DNA from: Granulicatella adiacens ATCC 49175
GTDB lineage: Bacteria > Bacillota > Bacilli > Lactobacillales > Aerococcaceae
Length of the DNA stretch: 64,000 nucleotides
Assembly (NCBI RefSeq): GCF_025150565.1
Contig: NZ_CP102283.1
Span: forward strand, 992,001-1,056,000
Direction of reading: 5' to 3'
Positions 36,463 through 44,338 of this stretch are shown piece by piece (positions within the stretch are counted from its first letter, which is position 1; each line of letters starts with the position of its first letter). A program made the position numbers and the translations under genes. The notes below the pieces were generated by a model, which saw only the letters and a list, made by a program, of their open reading frames with translations, had not been told where the DNA came from and searched no databases.

Positions 36463-37120
36463 GATTTTCCTCCTGAATATGGCTCTTCAATCGGTCAATC
36501 ATATAGACACCCACATCAATAATTGGAATATTTGAGAGTTGCTCTAATTCTGACTTTACATATGGGAAATGCGTACATCCTAGTACGACTGCTTCAATCT
36601 CTGTACTTTCAAAATAGTGGAATAAACTTTGAAAATCGAATTGTTTAATAATCTCCTCTTCTGGTTTTCCAGTTTCGATCGCTTTAACCAGTTCTAGCAT
36701 CGTCACACCAAACACCTTAAGATTAGGATTTGCAATATATAGATTGTTTTCTACTCCTGTTAATCCATGAGAATTCGCGGCCATTACTGCTAAATAATCA
36801 TGTTCGACGCCTAGTGTGCGATACATTTGCATCGGAGTAATCATAGGAAGTCTATATTCTTCTTGCAATGAATCGAAATTCACAACTGAACTTAGTGAGT
36901 TACAGTATACAAAAACGGCGTCAATATCGTTTTTCAGCCCGTTAATCACATTTCTAATATATTGTTCTCTTTCTTCGTCTTCTAACGCTTGAAAAGTCGT
37001 TTGTTCGACTGGATTTTTAGAAATCGGAACAGAAATCGTTTGAGTAAAGCCATTTTCCATCAATAAATCAACGCCTAACTTCGTGTCCATAGGTGTTCCT
37101 GCCATCACAGCAATCCGCAT
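36449..37120 (-). CDS. Aspartate/glutamate racemase-like protein
   Basis: 223 aa from ATG 37120, which has AAGGAG eight bases upstream (the frame opens a further nine codons up). Both catalytic cysteines of the Asp/Glu/hydantoin racemase superfamily are in place: VYCNSLSSVV in the first half and VVLGCTHFPYV in the second. The protein is shorter than MurI (about 265 aa) and its first motif is CNSL, not the CNTA of MurI, so it may be an amino-acid racemase or related enzyme other than the cell-wall MurI. It sits after efp and a terminator and overlaps the unknown 213-aa gene. Confidence 0.8.
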   Translation of the reverse strand: MRIAVMAGTPMDTKLGVDLLMENGFTQTISVPISKNPVEQTTFQALEDEEREQYIRNVINGLKNDIDAVFVYCNSLSSVVNFDSLQEEYRLPMITPMQMYRTLGVEHDYLAVMAANSHGLTGVENNLYIANPNLKVFGVTMLELVKAIETGKPEEEIIKQFDFQSLFHYFESTEIEAVVLGCTHFPYVKSELEQLSNIPIIDVGVYMIDRLKSHIQEENHDFN

Positions 37121-37137
37121 ACACATTTCTCCTTTAT

Positions 37138-37174
37138 AAAAAAACAAGGATGAACGCTAGGCTCATCCTTGTTT
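37138..37174 (-). terminator. Terminator of efp
   Basis: AAACAAGGATGA/TCATCCTTGTTT 12-bp stem, 9-base loop, seven T on the minus strand. It ends just before the ribosome site of the racemase-like gene. Confidence 0.88.
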
Positions 37175-37184
37175 CAATAAATCA

Positions 37185-37748
37185 TTATTTAGTTGCACGA
37201 CGTACGTATGTACCTTCTGCAGTGTTAACTTCTAAGTATTCTCCTGCTTCAATGAAGTCTGGAACGTTAACTACTAAACCTGTTTCCATTGTTGCTGGTT
37301 TACCAGAACCTGTAACTGTAGCACCTTTAATTGATGGTTGAGTTTCAGTAACTTGCAGTACAACTGTTGATGGTAATGAAACCCCAATTACTTCTGAACC
37401 GTAGAATTGGATTTTAACTTCCATGTTTTCAAGAATGTATTTCAATTCTTGTTCGATTGTTTCTTCAGGAATTTCGTATTGTTCGTATGTTTCTAAGTCC
37501 ATGAATACTCCAACGCCATCTTGGCTGTATAAGTATTGAACATCTTTTGTATCGATGTGTGCACGTTCAACTTTTTCATCAGGACGCATTGTTGTATCTA
37601 CTGTTGAACCGTTACGAACGTCACGGATTTTCATACGCATTACTGTGTTCCCTTTACCTGGTTTGTGGTGGCTGATTTCCAACACTTTAATTAATTTTCC
37701 ATCAAGAATGAATGTCATTCCAGCTTTTAAATCACTTACGTTAATCAT
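37185..37748 (-). CDS. efp: Elongation factor P
   Basis: 187 aa, rescues ribosomes stalled at polyproline. KOW-like domain I with the tip loop [12 protein letters not shown] (the lysine that is modified in many species), domain II with [16 protein letters not shown], and C-terminal [51 protein letters not shown] precedes the ATG. It is 85 bases after purB. Confidence 0.98.
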   Translation of the reverse strand: MINVSDLKAGMTFILDGKLIKVLEISHHKPGKGNTVMRMKIRDVRNGSTVDTTMRPDEKVERAHIDTKDVQYLYSQDGVGVFMDLETYEQYEIPEETIEQELKYILENMEVKIQFYGSEVIGVSLPSTVVLQVTETQPSIKGATVTGSGKPATMETGLVVNVPDFIEAGEYLEVNTAEGTYVRRATK

Positions 37749-37832
37749 TTTATGACTCCTTTTGTTAAATTTTACCTTCTATTTATACCACATTTTTGTT
37801 GAAAATGCACTATATTCAGTATAATTTGAATT

Positions 37833-39128
37833 TTATAAAATACCAACTCGTTTAAAGATTAAATCTACATTTTTAATATGGTAATGATAATCGAATGCAT
37901 CATCTATCTCTTCTTTTGAAAGTGTCGACATAATTTCTGGTTGGTTTTCTAAAACAGAACGGAAAGCTAACTTTTCATCCCATGCTTTAGCAGTGCATGG
38001 CTGCACTAAATCATACGCTTTTTCGCGGCTCATTCCTTTGTCGATAAGTTTCAATAACACACGTTGACTGTAAATAAGTCCGAAAGTTGCATCCATATTG
38101 CGTAACATGTTTTCTGGGAACACCGTCAAGTTTTTAATAATATTACCGAAACGACGAAGCATATAGTTGAGTAGAATTGTGCTATCTGGAATAATAATAC
38201 GTTCAGCTGAAGAATGTGAGATATCACGTTCGTGCCATAAGTTCACGTTCTCATAGGCTGTAACCATATGCCCTCTAATGACACGAGAAAGTCCCGCCAT
38301 ATTTTCAGATCCGATTGGATTACGTTTATGTGGCATTGCTGAAGATCCCTTTTGCCCTTTTGCAAAGAACTCTTCTACTTCACGTGTTTCAGATTTTTGT
38401 AGTCCACGGATTTCTGTCGCGAATTTTTCAATACTTGTCGCAATTAATGCAATAGTAGAAATGTAATCCGCATGCAAATCACGAGCCAAGATCTGTGTCG
38501 AGATTTCTTGAGGACGAATTCCTAGCTTTCCACACACATAGGCTTCTACTTCTGGAGAAATATTGGCAAAAGTTCCAACCGCCCCACTAATTTTACCCGC
38601 TTCAACCCCTTTTGCAGCATGCTCGAAGCGTTCGATATTACGCTTCATTTCTGAATACCATAAGGCTAATTTCAAGCCAAATGTGGTCGGTTCTGCATGA
38701 ACTCCATGCGTTCTTCCCATGCAAACTGTATCTTTATACGCCAGTGCTTTTTCTTTAATAATTTCTAGGAAGTCCGCTAAGTCCTTTCGTAAAATGTCGT
38801 TGGCTTGTTTTAATTGATAACCATAAGCTGTATCCACTACGTCGGTACTTGTTAGGCCATAGTGAACCCATTTCTTTTCTTCTCCAAGACTTTCAGAGAC
38901 ACATCTTGTAAAAGCAACGACATCATGTCTTGTCTCTTCTTCGATTTCTAAAATACGTTCAACTGTGAATTTCGCATTTTTACGAATCTTCTCTACGTCT
39001 TCTTTAGGGATTTCTCCTAATTCTGCCCAAGCTTCATCTGCTAAGATTTCAACTTCTAGCCAACAATTATAACGATTTTCATCAGACCAAATTTTTGCCA
39101 TTTCTGGACGTGTATAACGTGTAATCAT
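37833..39128 (-). CDS. purB: Adenylosuccinate lyase
   Basis: 431 aa, fumarase/aspartase superfamily, acts twice in purine synthesis (SAICAR to AICAR, adenylosuccinate to AMP). Signature [19 protein letters not shown], early [44 protein letters not shown]. It starts 9 bases after the GNAT gene in the truB-ribF-GNAT-purB run; no other pur gene is near. Confidence 0.97.
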   Translation of the reverse strand: MITRYTRPEMAKIWSDENRYNCWLEVEILADEAWAELGEIPKEDVEKIRKNAKFTVERILEIEEETRHDVVAFTRCVSESLGEEKKWVHYGLTSTDVVDTAYGYQLKQANDILRKDLADFLEIIKEKALAYKDTVCMGRTHGVHAEPTTFGLKLALWYSEMKRNIERFEHAAKGVEAGKISGAVGTFANISPEVEAYVCGKLGIRPQEISTQILARDLHADYISTIALIATSIEKFATEIRGLQKSETREVEEFFAKGQKGSSAMPHKRNPIGSENMAGLSRVIRGHMVTAYENVNLWHERDISHSSAERIIIPDSTILLNYMLRRFGNIIKNLTVFPENMLRNMDATFGLIYSQRVLLKLIDKGMSREKAYDLVQPCTAKAWDEKLAFRSVLENQPEIMSTLSKEEIDDAFDYHYHIKNVDLIFKRVGIL

Positions 39129-39137
39129 GATTTCCTC

Positions 39138-39569
39138 CTAATACAACTCCATTGTAACGTGTGAAACACCAACAATATCGTATGGTTCTGAAACAACTTC
39201 AAACCCGAGTGATTCATATAATTTTACTAAGTGTGCTTGTGCATGAACCTCAATTATAGTATCGATAAACCACTCTTTACAAACTTCTTTTGCGCGCTCT
39301 AACAACGCACGACCTTTTCCTTGCCCTTGGTATCGCTTGTCTATTAACACTCTACCAAGACGAACTTTATCCTTTTCAGGGATAATGCGTAAATAAGAAA
39401 TCACTTCATGAACATCATTCATTTCAAATAAATGCCTTGATTTTTTATCCGTATCGTCAATTTCTTGATAATTCAAATCTTGTCCGACAATAAAGATTTC
39501 GATTCTGGCTTTGTAAATCGCAACAATCTCTTCCTTCGTTAGTTCGTCATAGTTTTTTAAATACCACAT
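39138..39569 (-). CDS. GNAT acetyltransferase, ElaA-like
   Basis: 143 aa. Acetyl-CoA site RVLIDKRYQGQGKGRALLERA (Q/RxxGxG/A), preceded by ISYLRIIPEKDKVRLGR, and the ElaA-like ends IYKARIEIFIVGQDLNYQEIDDTDKKSRHL and AQAHLVKLYESLGFEVVSEPYDIVGVSHVTMEL. Substrate unknown. Packed between ribF (6 bases) and purB (9 bases). Confidence 0.88.
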   Translation of the reverse strand: MWYLKNYDELTKEEIVAIYKARIEIFIVGQDLNYQEIDDTDKKSRHLFEMNDVHEVISYLRIIPEKDKVRLGRVLIDKRYQGQGKGRALLERAKEVCKEWFIDTIIEVHAQAHLVKLYESLGFEVVSEPYDIVGVSHVTMELY

Positions 39570-39575
39570 CGAGAA

Positions 39576-40526
39576 TCAACCTCTCTTTGTCTTGAAATAA
39601 TTTCTTGTATCTTGTTCATCTTTCTTTAATTGAGCGATTAACGCATCGATTCCTTCAAATTTCAATTCTGGTCTTAAGTATTTTAACCATTTCACGCGAA
39701 CTGGAAGGTGATAAATATCTTTATCAAAATCGAGCAAGTTCACTTCAATCGTTACTTTATGAACATCATCAAAGGTTGGATTGATTCCAATAGAAGCCAT
39801 ACCAGGAATCCATTTACCTTCCACAAACATTTCAACAATATAAACTCCATTTTTTAAAAGGAATGTATCATTGGAAACTTCAATGTTCGCAGTTGGGAAC
39901 CCCAACATCTTACTACCGCGACCAAAACCGTGAACAACAACACCATCCATAATGTAGTCGTAACCTAACAACTCATTAGCTTTTTCAATCTCACCTTGGA
40001 GCAGTAAATCACGAACAGCGGTAGAACTAATCTTTCCATTATCACTCTTTTGTTCAGGAATCGAAATAATCTCAAAACGATTAGAAGCATACTTTGGTAA
40101 CAATTCCATATTTGCAACATCTCGTTTACCATAAGTATAGTCAAATCCCGCAACAACAACTTTTGCGTTTAAACCGACAATATATTGATCTACAAATTCT
40201 TGTGGTGAAAGAGCTCCAAATTCCTTTGTAAAATCAACCAAATAGAAAATATCGACACCAAGTTCTTTTAATAGTTCTTTCTTACGTTCTATAGGAGATA
40301 CATATTGAATGCTATCAGGATCTACATTTTGGAAAATAACAGATGGATGCTGATTAAAAGACATCACTGCTACTTTATAACCACGTTCCTCTGCGACCTT
40401 TTTTGCTGTTGTAATCACTTCTTTATGTCCTAGATGAATTCCATCAAAGAATCCTAAAGCGAGGACAATTGGTTCCTGAATAATACACTCTTTAGCATAA
40501 GGGTGTGATAACTCAATTGTTTGCAT
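39576..40526 (-). CDS. ribF: Riboflavin kinase / FAD synthetase
   Basis: 316 aa bifunctional enzyme. N-terminal FMN adenylyltransferase with ALGFFDGIHLGHKEVI and a KISSTAVRDLL-type second motif; C-terminal riboflavin kinase with GFGRGSKMLGFPTANIEV, NGVYIVEMFVEG and IEVNLLDFDKDIYH. Follows truB by 13 bases, a classic pairing. Confidence 0.97.
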   Translation of the reverse strand: MQTIELSHPYAKECIIQEPIVLALGFFDGIHLGHKEVITTAKKVAEERGYKVAVMSFNQHPSVIFQNVDPDSIQYVSPIERKKELLKELGVDIFYLVDFTKEFGALSPQEFVDQYIVGLNAKVVVAGFDYTYGKRDVANMELLPKYASNRFEIISIPEQKSDNGKISSTAVRDLLLQGEIEKANELLGYDYIMDGVVVHGFGRGSKMLGFPTANIEVSNDTFLLKNGVYIVEMFVEGKWIPGMASIGINPTFDDVHKVTIEVNLLDFDKDIYHLPVRVKWLKYLRPELKFEGIDALIAQLKKDEQDTRNYFKTKRG

Positions 40527-40539
40527 TCTTCTCTCCTTT

Positions 40540-41442
40540 CTAAAACATTTTTATTGGTTTTAATAAGCCTTTTTTGACTGGATGAGGACCATAAATTGCT
40601 ATAAGTTGGTCTCCATAATAACAAGCAGTCGGTGAAACAATTTGTGGAAACTCATCTTGTGTTAAAAGGGCACCATTTTTAAAACGGATAAATTCATCCT
40701 TTGTTAAAATTATTCGAGGATATTCATCGAATACAACATCTACCGGTTTTAGTGCTTCTTGAACATTATCGTTTAGTACACGTTCATTTAGCTGCTCTAA
40801 TGTAATGCAATCATCTGCATGGAAAGGTCCACTTTTTACACGGGTTAATTGCGACATATGCGCCTTAACACCCAATGATTTTCCTAAATCAACAGAAAGT
40901 GTTCGAACGTAAGTCCCTTTGCTACAGCTCACTTCAAACTTCCATGATTGCGTCTTCTTATCTTCATTATACACTGGCTCTGAAATCCGTCTGAAGTCGA
41001 AAATTGTTGCTTTACGAGAAGGTCGTTCCACTTCTTCTCCGGCTCTTGCGTATTCATACAGACGTTTCCCATTTACTTTAACCGCAGAATACATTGGCGG
41101 AATTTGAGTAATTTCTCCAATAAACTCCTGCATTCTTTCGTCAATTTCTTGATTTAAAAAAGGTGTTTCAATAGGCGTTGTAGATACAAGATTTCCATGT
41201 GCATCTTCCGTCTCAGTCGAAAATCCTAATGTGATTTCTCCTTGGTAAACTTTATTGGCTTCATGAAGATTCTCAACAACCTTAGTCGCTTTACCAATAC
41301 AAATCGGTAACACTCCATCTACTTCAGGATCCAGTGTTCCAGAATGGCCTACTTTTTTTGTTTTTAATATTTTTCTGACTTTATAGACACAGTCAAATGA
41401 CGTCATGCCTTTTTCTTTCCATAATGGAAGGATTCCATCCAT
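40540..41442 (-). CDS. truB: tRNA pseudouridine-55 synthase
   Basis: 300 aa, modifies U55 of tRNAs. MDGILPLWKEKGMTSFDCV at the start, catalytic Asp in KVGHSGTLDPEVDGVLPICIG, MYSAVKVNGKRLYEYAR, and CSKGTYVRTLSVDLGKSLG. I start at 41442 because AAAGGA is well placed for it; an ATG three codons upstream (41451) abuts the ribosome site. Confidence 0.96.
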   Translation of the reverse strand: MDGILPLWKEKGMTSFDCVYKVRKILKTKKVGHSGTLDPEVDGVLPICIGKATKVVENLHEANKVYQGEITLGFSTETEDAHGNLVSTTPIETPFLNQEIDERMQEFIGEITQIPPMYSAVKVNGKRLYEYARAGEEVERPSRKATIFDFRRISEPVYNEDKKTQSWKFEVSCSKGTYVRTLSVDLGKSLGVKAHMSQLTRVKSGPFHADDCITLEQLNERVLNDNVQEALKPVDVVFDEYPRIILTKDEFIRFKNGALLTQDEFPQIVSPTACYYGDQLIAIYGPHPVKKGLLKPIKMF

Positions 41443-41539
41443 TCGTTTCATCCTTTCAAGCTTACATTTGCTTACTTATTGTAACATAATTCAACCTTTT
41501 CCTCATTGATATTGAATATAGGTTTTTATTTGAAAAATA

Positions 41540-41548
41540 TGCTATTAT
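41540..41548 (+). promoter_or_regulatory. Candidate degV promoter (extended -10)
   Basis: TGCTATTAT, 33 bases before the ATG; no good -35. Confidence 0.4.
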
Positions 41549-41580
41549 AAGATGTAAACTAATTTGATAGGAGTGACTTT

Positions 41581-42429
41581 ATGTCTAGAGTATATATTGT
41601 AACGGACTCGACAGCAGATTTAACTGAAGAGGAAGTAAAACAATTTGAAATCTCCATCGTCCCAATGAATATTTCAATCGATGATGAAAACTATATCGAT
41701 GGTGTAACGATTACAAAAGATGAATTTAAACAAAAAATGATTGCAAGCAGCGAGCTTCCCAAAACTGCTCAACCTTCTATTGGTCGTTTCGTTGAAGTGT
41801 ATGACGAACTTGGTAAAAATGCGGACTCTGTTATTTCCATTCAAATGATGCGTTCGATTAGTGGTACCGTGGATGCCGCTCGCCAAGCAGCTGATATTAC
41901 TGAGACAAACGTCAAAGTAGTTGATTCAGACTTCACTTCCAGATCTATGGGTATGATTGTTAAAGAGGCCGCAAAAGCCGCTCAAGAAGGAAAAACAGTA
42001 GAAGAAATTCTAGAAATTGTTGAAGATGCCAAGAAACGCACTACCCTTTACTTAACAGTCGTTAACTTAGATAACTTAATTAAAGGTGGACGAATTAGCC
42101 AATTAATGGGGATGTTTTCAAATTTACTTAATATTAAATTATTCCTACAAGTCATCCACGGAAAAATTGAGATTATTCAAAAAGGTCGAGGTTTAAAATC
42201 CCTTCAAAAAAAATATGATGAAATCTTTGAAGAAATGAAGGCTGTACCAAGCGGTATTCAAGAAATCGGAATTATGCATGCTGGTTTAAGTGAATTTAAC
42301 GAAGGAAATATCGCTCGTGTACGTGAACTATTCCCTAATGTTCCTCTCACAATTGTAACAACTTCACCAATCATCATGAGCCACACTGGCGTTGATGCAA
42401 TGGCGATTACTTACTTAGAAAATAAATAA
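41581..42429 (+). CDS. DegV family (FakB-type) fatty acid-binding protein
   Basis: 282 aa. DegV fold that holds a fatty acid for phosphorylation by FakA in lipid uptake. Seen: YIVTDSTADLTEEEV at the start, LPKTAQPSIGRFVEVYDEL, SISGTVDAARQAA, VVDSDFTSRSMGMIVKEAA, VVNLDNLIKGGRISQ and a C-terminal HTGVDAMAITYL. AGGAG precedes the ATG. It stands alone, divergent from truB, and interrupts the usual rbfA-truB neighbourhood. Confidence 0.92.
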   Translation: MSRVYIVTDSTADLTEEEVKQFEISIVPMNISIDDENYIDGVTITKDEFKQKMIASSELPKTAQPSIGRFVEVYDELGKNADSVISIQMMRSISGTVDAARQAADITETNVKVVDSDFTSRSMGMIVKEAAKAAQEGKTVEEILEIVEDAKKRTTLYLTVVNLDNLIKGGRISQLMGMFSNLLNIKLFLQVIHGKIEIIQKGRGLKSLQKKYDEIFEEMKAVPSGIQEIGIMHAGLSEFNEGNIARVRELFPNVPLTIVTTSPIIMSHTGVDAMAITYLENK

Positions 42430-42433
42430 AAAT

Positions 42434-42474
42434 AAAGCAACTAACTCTGGTTTTCAGAATTAGTTGCTTTTTTG
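42434..42474. terminator. Terminator between degV and DUF819 gene
   Basis: AAAGCAACTAA/TTAGTTGCTTT 11-bp stem, 15-base loop that can pair further, then four T; between convergent genes. Confidence 0.85.
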
Positions 42475-43629
42475 TTAGTTTAATAGTTGTCCAATAAAGA
42501 TACCCACATAAGTACCAATAATGTATCCTAGCGTCCCTACAAGCATTGTAGGAGCTACGAAACGATGCCATCCTTTAGAAATAGCCATCGCAGCAGCTGT
42601 TGTTGGTCCACCGATATTCGCGTTTGAAGCAAGAATCGCTTCTTCTACTGTGAAACCGAAGATTTTTGCACCCGCAAAAGTTACTGCCATGTTCACAAAA
42701 ACCATGATTGCACAGAACACTAATAACAATGGAGACTTTTCAATGATTGCTCCGATTGAAGCAGGAATTCCGATGACTACAAAGAATAAGTAAATCAAGA
42801 ATGTTCCAATTTCGTTTGCCCCACTAATCTTCTTGAAGTGTTTTGCAAAAATTGTTGAACACGCAACCGTTAAAGTCGTTAGGATTAAATATTTATTCGA
42901 AACTAATTGAATAAGACTGTTATCACCTAGACCTGAAATAATTTCAGATAATGTAAAGCTAATGGTTACGATTATCACAGAAATTGCGAAAACAAATGCA
43001 ACATCTTGAACCGTAATCACAGTATCTTTTCCATAAGCTTTTTCTTCTTCCTCTTTCACACCTTCAGTATACGCAAATTTGAAATGTTTCTTGAAGAATC
43101 CAATCGAAGGAATCATCAGTAAAATTAAGAAGTAGAATACCATTAACAAGTTATCCGCCACTGTTGCAGCTGAAATGAGTTCTTTTGGAATTTCAAAAGC
43201 GGATGAAACAGCTACAAAGTTAACTCCTCCACCAATATAACTTCCGACCATCATTCCAGCGATATGGTTTAGTACAGGGATAGCTTTAGACAAGGCTAAA
43301 TAACCTAATACTGCCCCAAGTACAGTCCCAACAGAACTGATTAAGAAGATAGCTAATAATCTTCCGCTTTCTTTCCAAATCTGTTTTAAATCACATTGGA
43401 ATAAAAGCGTCGGAATTGCTAATGGAACAACGACTCCCCAAACTTGATCATATACAGGTGAATCTGTAGGAATAACGCCTAAATTACTTAATGTTGCTGC
43501 CATTAATAGACCGATAATCGCTCCGCTGATTTTTGCAGCCCATTTATATCGATTTTCTAAAAAGATACTAATAGTCGCAATCCCAACGATAATAGACCAC
43601 AATACCCATGTATTATTTGCATCAATCAT
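42475..43629 (-). CDS. DUF819 (YjcL-like) membrane protein
   Basis: 384 aa with about ten membrane segments. N-terminal WVLWSIIVGIATISIFLENRYKWAAKISGAIIGLL, the Gly-rich HIAGMMVGSYIGGGVNFVAVS and the C-terminal ILASNANIGGPTTAAAMAISKGW repeat are characteristic of DUF819; the paired Gly-rich loops recall transporter re-entrant segments. Substrate unknown. AGAGGTG lies before the ATG. Monocistronic, with a 24-bp palindrome upstream. Confidence 0.88.
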   Translation of the reverse strand: MIDANNTWVLWSIIVGIATISIFLENRYKWAAKISGAIIGLLMAATLSNLGVIPTDSPVYDQVWGVVVPLAIPTLLFQCDLKQIWKESGRLLAIFLISSVGTVLGAVLGYLALSKAIPVLNHIAGMMVGSYIGGGVNFVAVSSAFEIPKELISAATVADNLLMVFYFLILLMIPSIGFFKKHFKFAYTEGVKEEEEKAYGKDTVITVQDVAFVFAISVIIVTISFTLSEIISGLGDNSLIQLVSNKYLILTTLTVACSTIFAKHFKKISGANEIGTFLIYLFFVVIGIPASIGAIIEKSPLLLVFCAIMVFVNMAVTFAGAKIFGFTVEEAILASNANIGGPTTAAAMAISKGWHRFVAPTMLVGTLGYIIGTYVGIFIGQLLN

Positions 43630-43662
43630 AAAACACCTCTTCTGGCTTTTTTAATACACACG

Positions 43663-43686
43663 AAAATTACCATATATGGTAATTTT
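43663..43686. promoter_or_regulatory. Perfect 24-bp palindrome upstream of the DUF819 gene
   Basis: Half-site AAAATTACCATA is followed directly by its exact reverse complement, 34 bases before the DUF819 start. Probably an operator overlapping the promoter; I cannot assign a regulator. Confidence 0.65.
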
Positions 43687-43690
43687 TTAC

Positions 43691-43734
43691 TAAAAAGGCA
43701 AAAGAGTTGTTTCTGATTAATGTTCTTTTGCCTT
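43691..43734 (-). terminator. Terminator of rbfA operon
   Basis: AAGGCAAAAGA/TCTTTTGCCTT 11-bp stem, 18-base loop, T run on the minus strand. Confidence 0.82.
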
Positions 43735-43742
43735 CAAAAATA

Positions 43743-44102
43743 TTATCTTTGTTCGTCTTGTTCTTGAATAGATTTTAAAAGCTCATCAATATGATTTCCG
43801 TAATCAACTGATTCATCGCGTTTAAAAATTAATTCTGGAGTTTTGTACAATGATAGACGTTTACCTAATTCACGACGGATTAGGCCTTTTGATTTTTCTA
43901 AGCCACGTTCTGTCGCTTGACGCTCACTTGCTAATTTATGAAGTGTTGTGTAGTAAATGGTAGCAATTTGAAGGTCACCAGTTACTTCAACTTCAGTAAT
44001 TGTAATTTCTTGTACACGTGGATCACGCACTTTTTTAGATAAGATATCATTTACTTCACGTAAAATTTCTTGTGAAACACGTCCAACTCTAAAGTTTGCC
44101 AT
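43743..44102 (-). CDS. rbfA: Ribosome-binding factor A
   Basis: 119 aa, KH-fold factor in 16S rRNA maturation. MANFRVGRVSQEILREVNDIL at the start, VQEITITEVEVTGDLQIATIYYT, RRELGKRLSLYKTPELIFKRDES. I start at 44102, with AAGGAG upstream, not at the longer frame (44135). Unusually far (229 bases) from infB because of the element between them. Confidence 0.95.
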   Translation of the reverse strand: MANFRVGRVSQEILREVNDILSKKVRDPRVQEITITEVEVTGDLQIATIYYTTLHKLASERQATERGLEKSKGLIRRELGKRLSLYKTPELIFKRDESVDYGNHIDELLKSIQEQDEQR

Positions 44103-44204
44103 TTTGTCTCCTTTCCAACGAAAGAGGCACTGCAATCAGTCCCTCTTCGTTCTACTTAAATCATAATATTAATTTAGTATTTGCAGTCAATTCATATCGA
44201 ATTT

Positions 44205-44338
44205 TCTCGCACTATTTTTTATAACGGCTTGACCTCCTAGCTTTGGCGTCCACTTCGTTAAGCTTCGTAAAATCTTCGCGATTTTCCTTTCCTTAACTCC
44301 AGTGTTCCAAAGCTGAGCAGTCGGTCTCGCACTATTTT
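44205..44338 (-). repeat. Hairpin-rich element bounded by 14-bp direct repeats between infB and rbfA
   Basis: TCTCGCACTATTTT occurs exactly at 44205-44218 and 44325-44338; the second copy spans the infB stop codon. Between them the minus strand folds into one long rod: GACC/GGTC, AGCTTTGG/CCAAAGCT (307-314 with 239-246), CACT/AGTG, GTTAAG/CTTAAC (292-297 with 257-262), and AAAATC, loop GCGAA, GATTTT (280-285 with 269-274; add 44000 to these numbers). The internal loops are purine-rich and near-symmetric. It resembles a small inserted palindromic repeat or a structured RNA; which one cannot be told from one copy. Confidence 0.65.
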
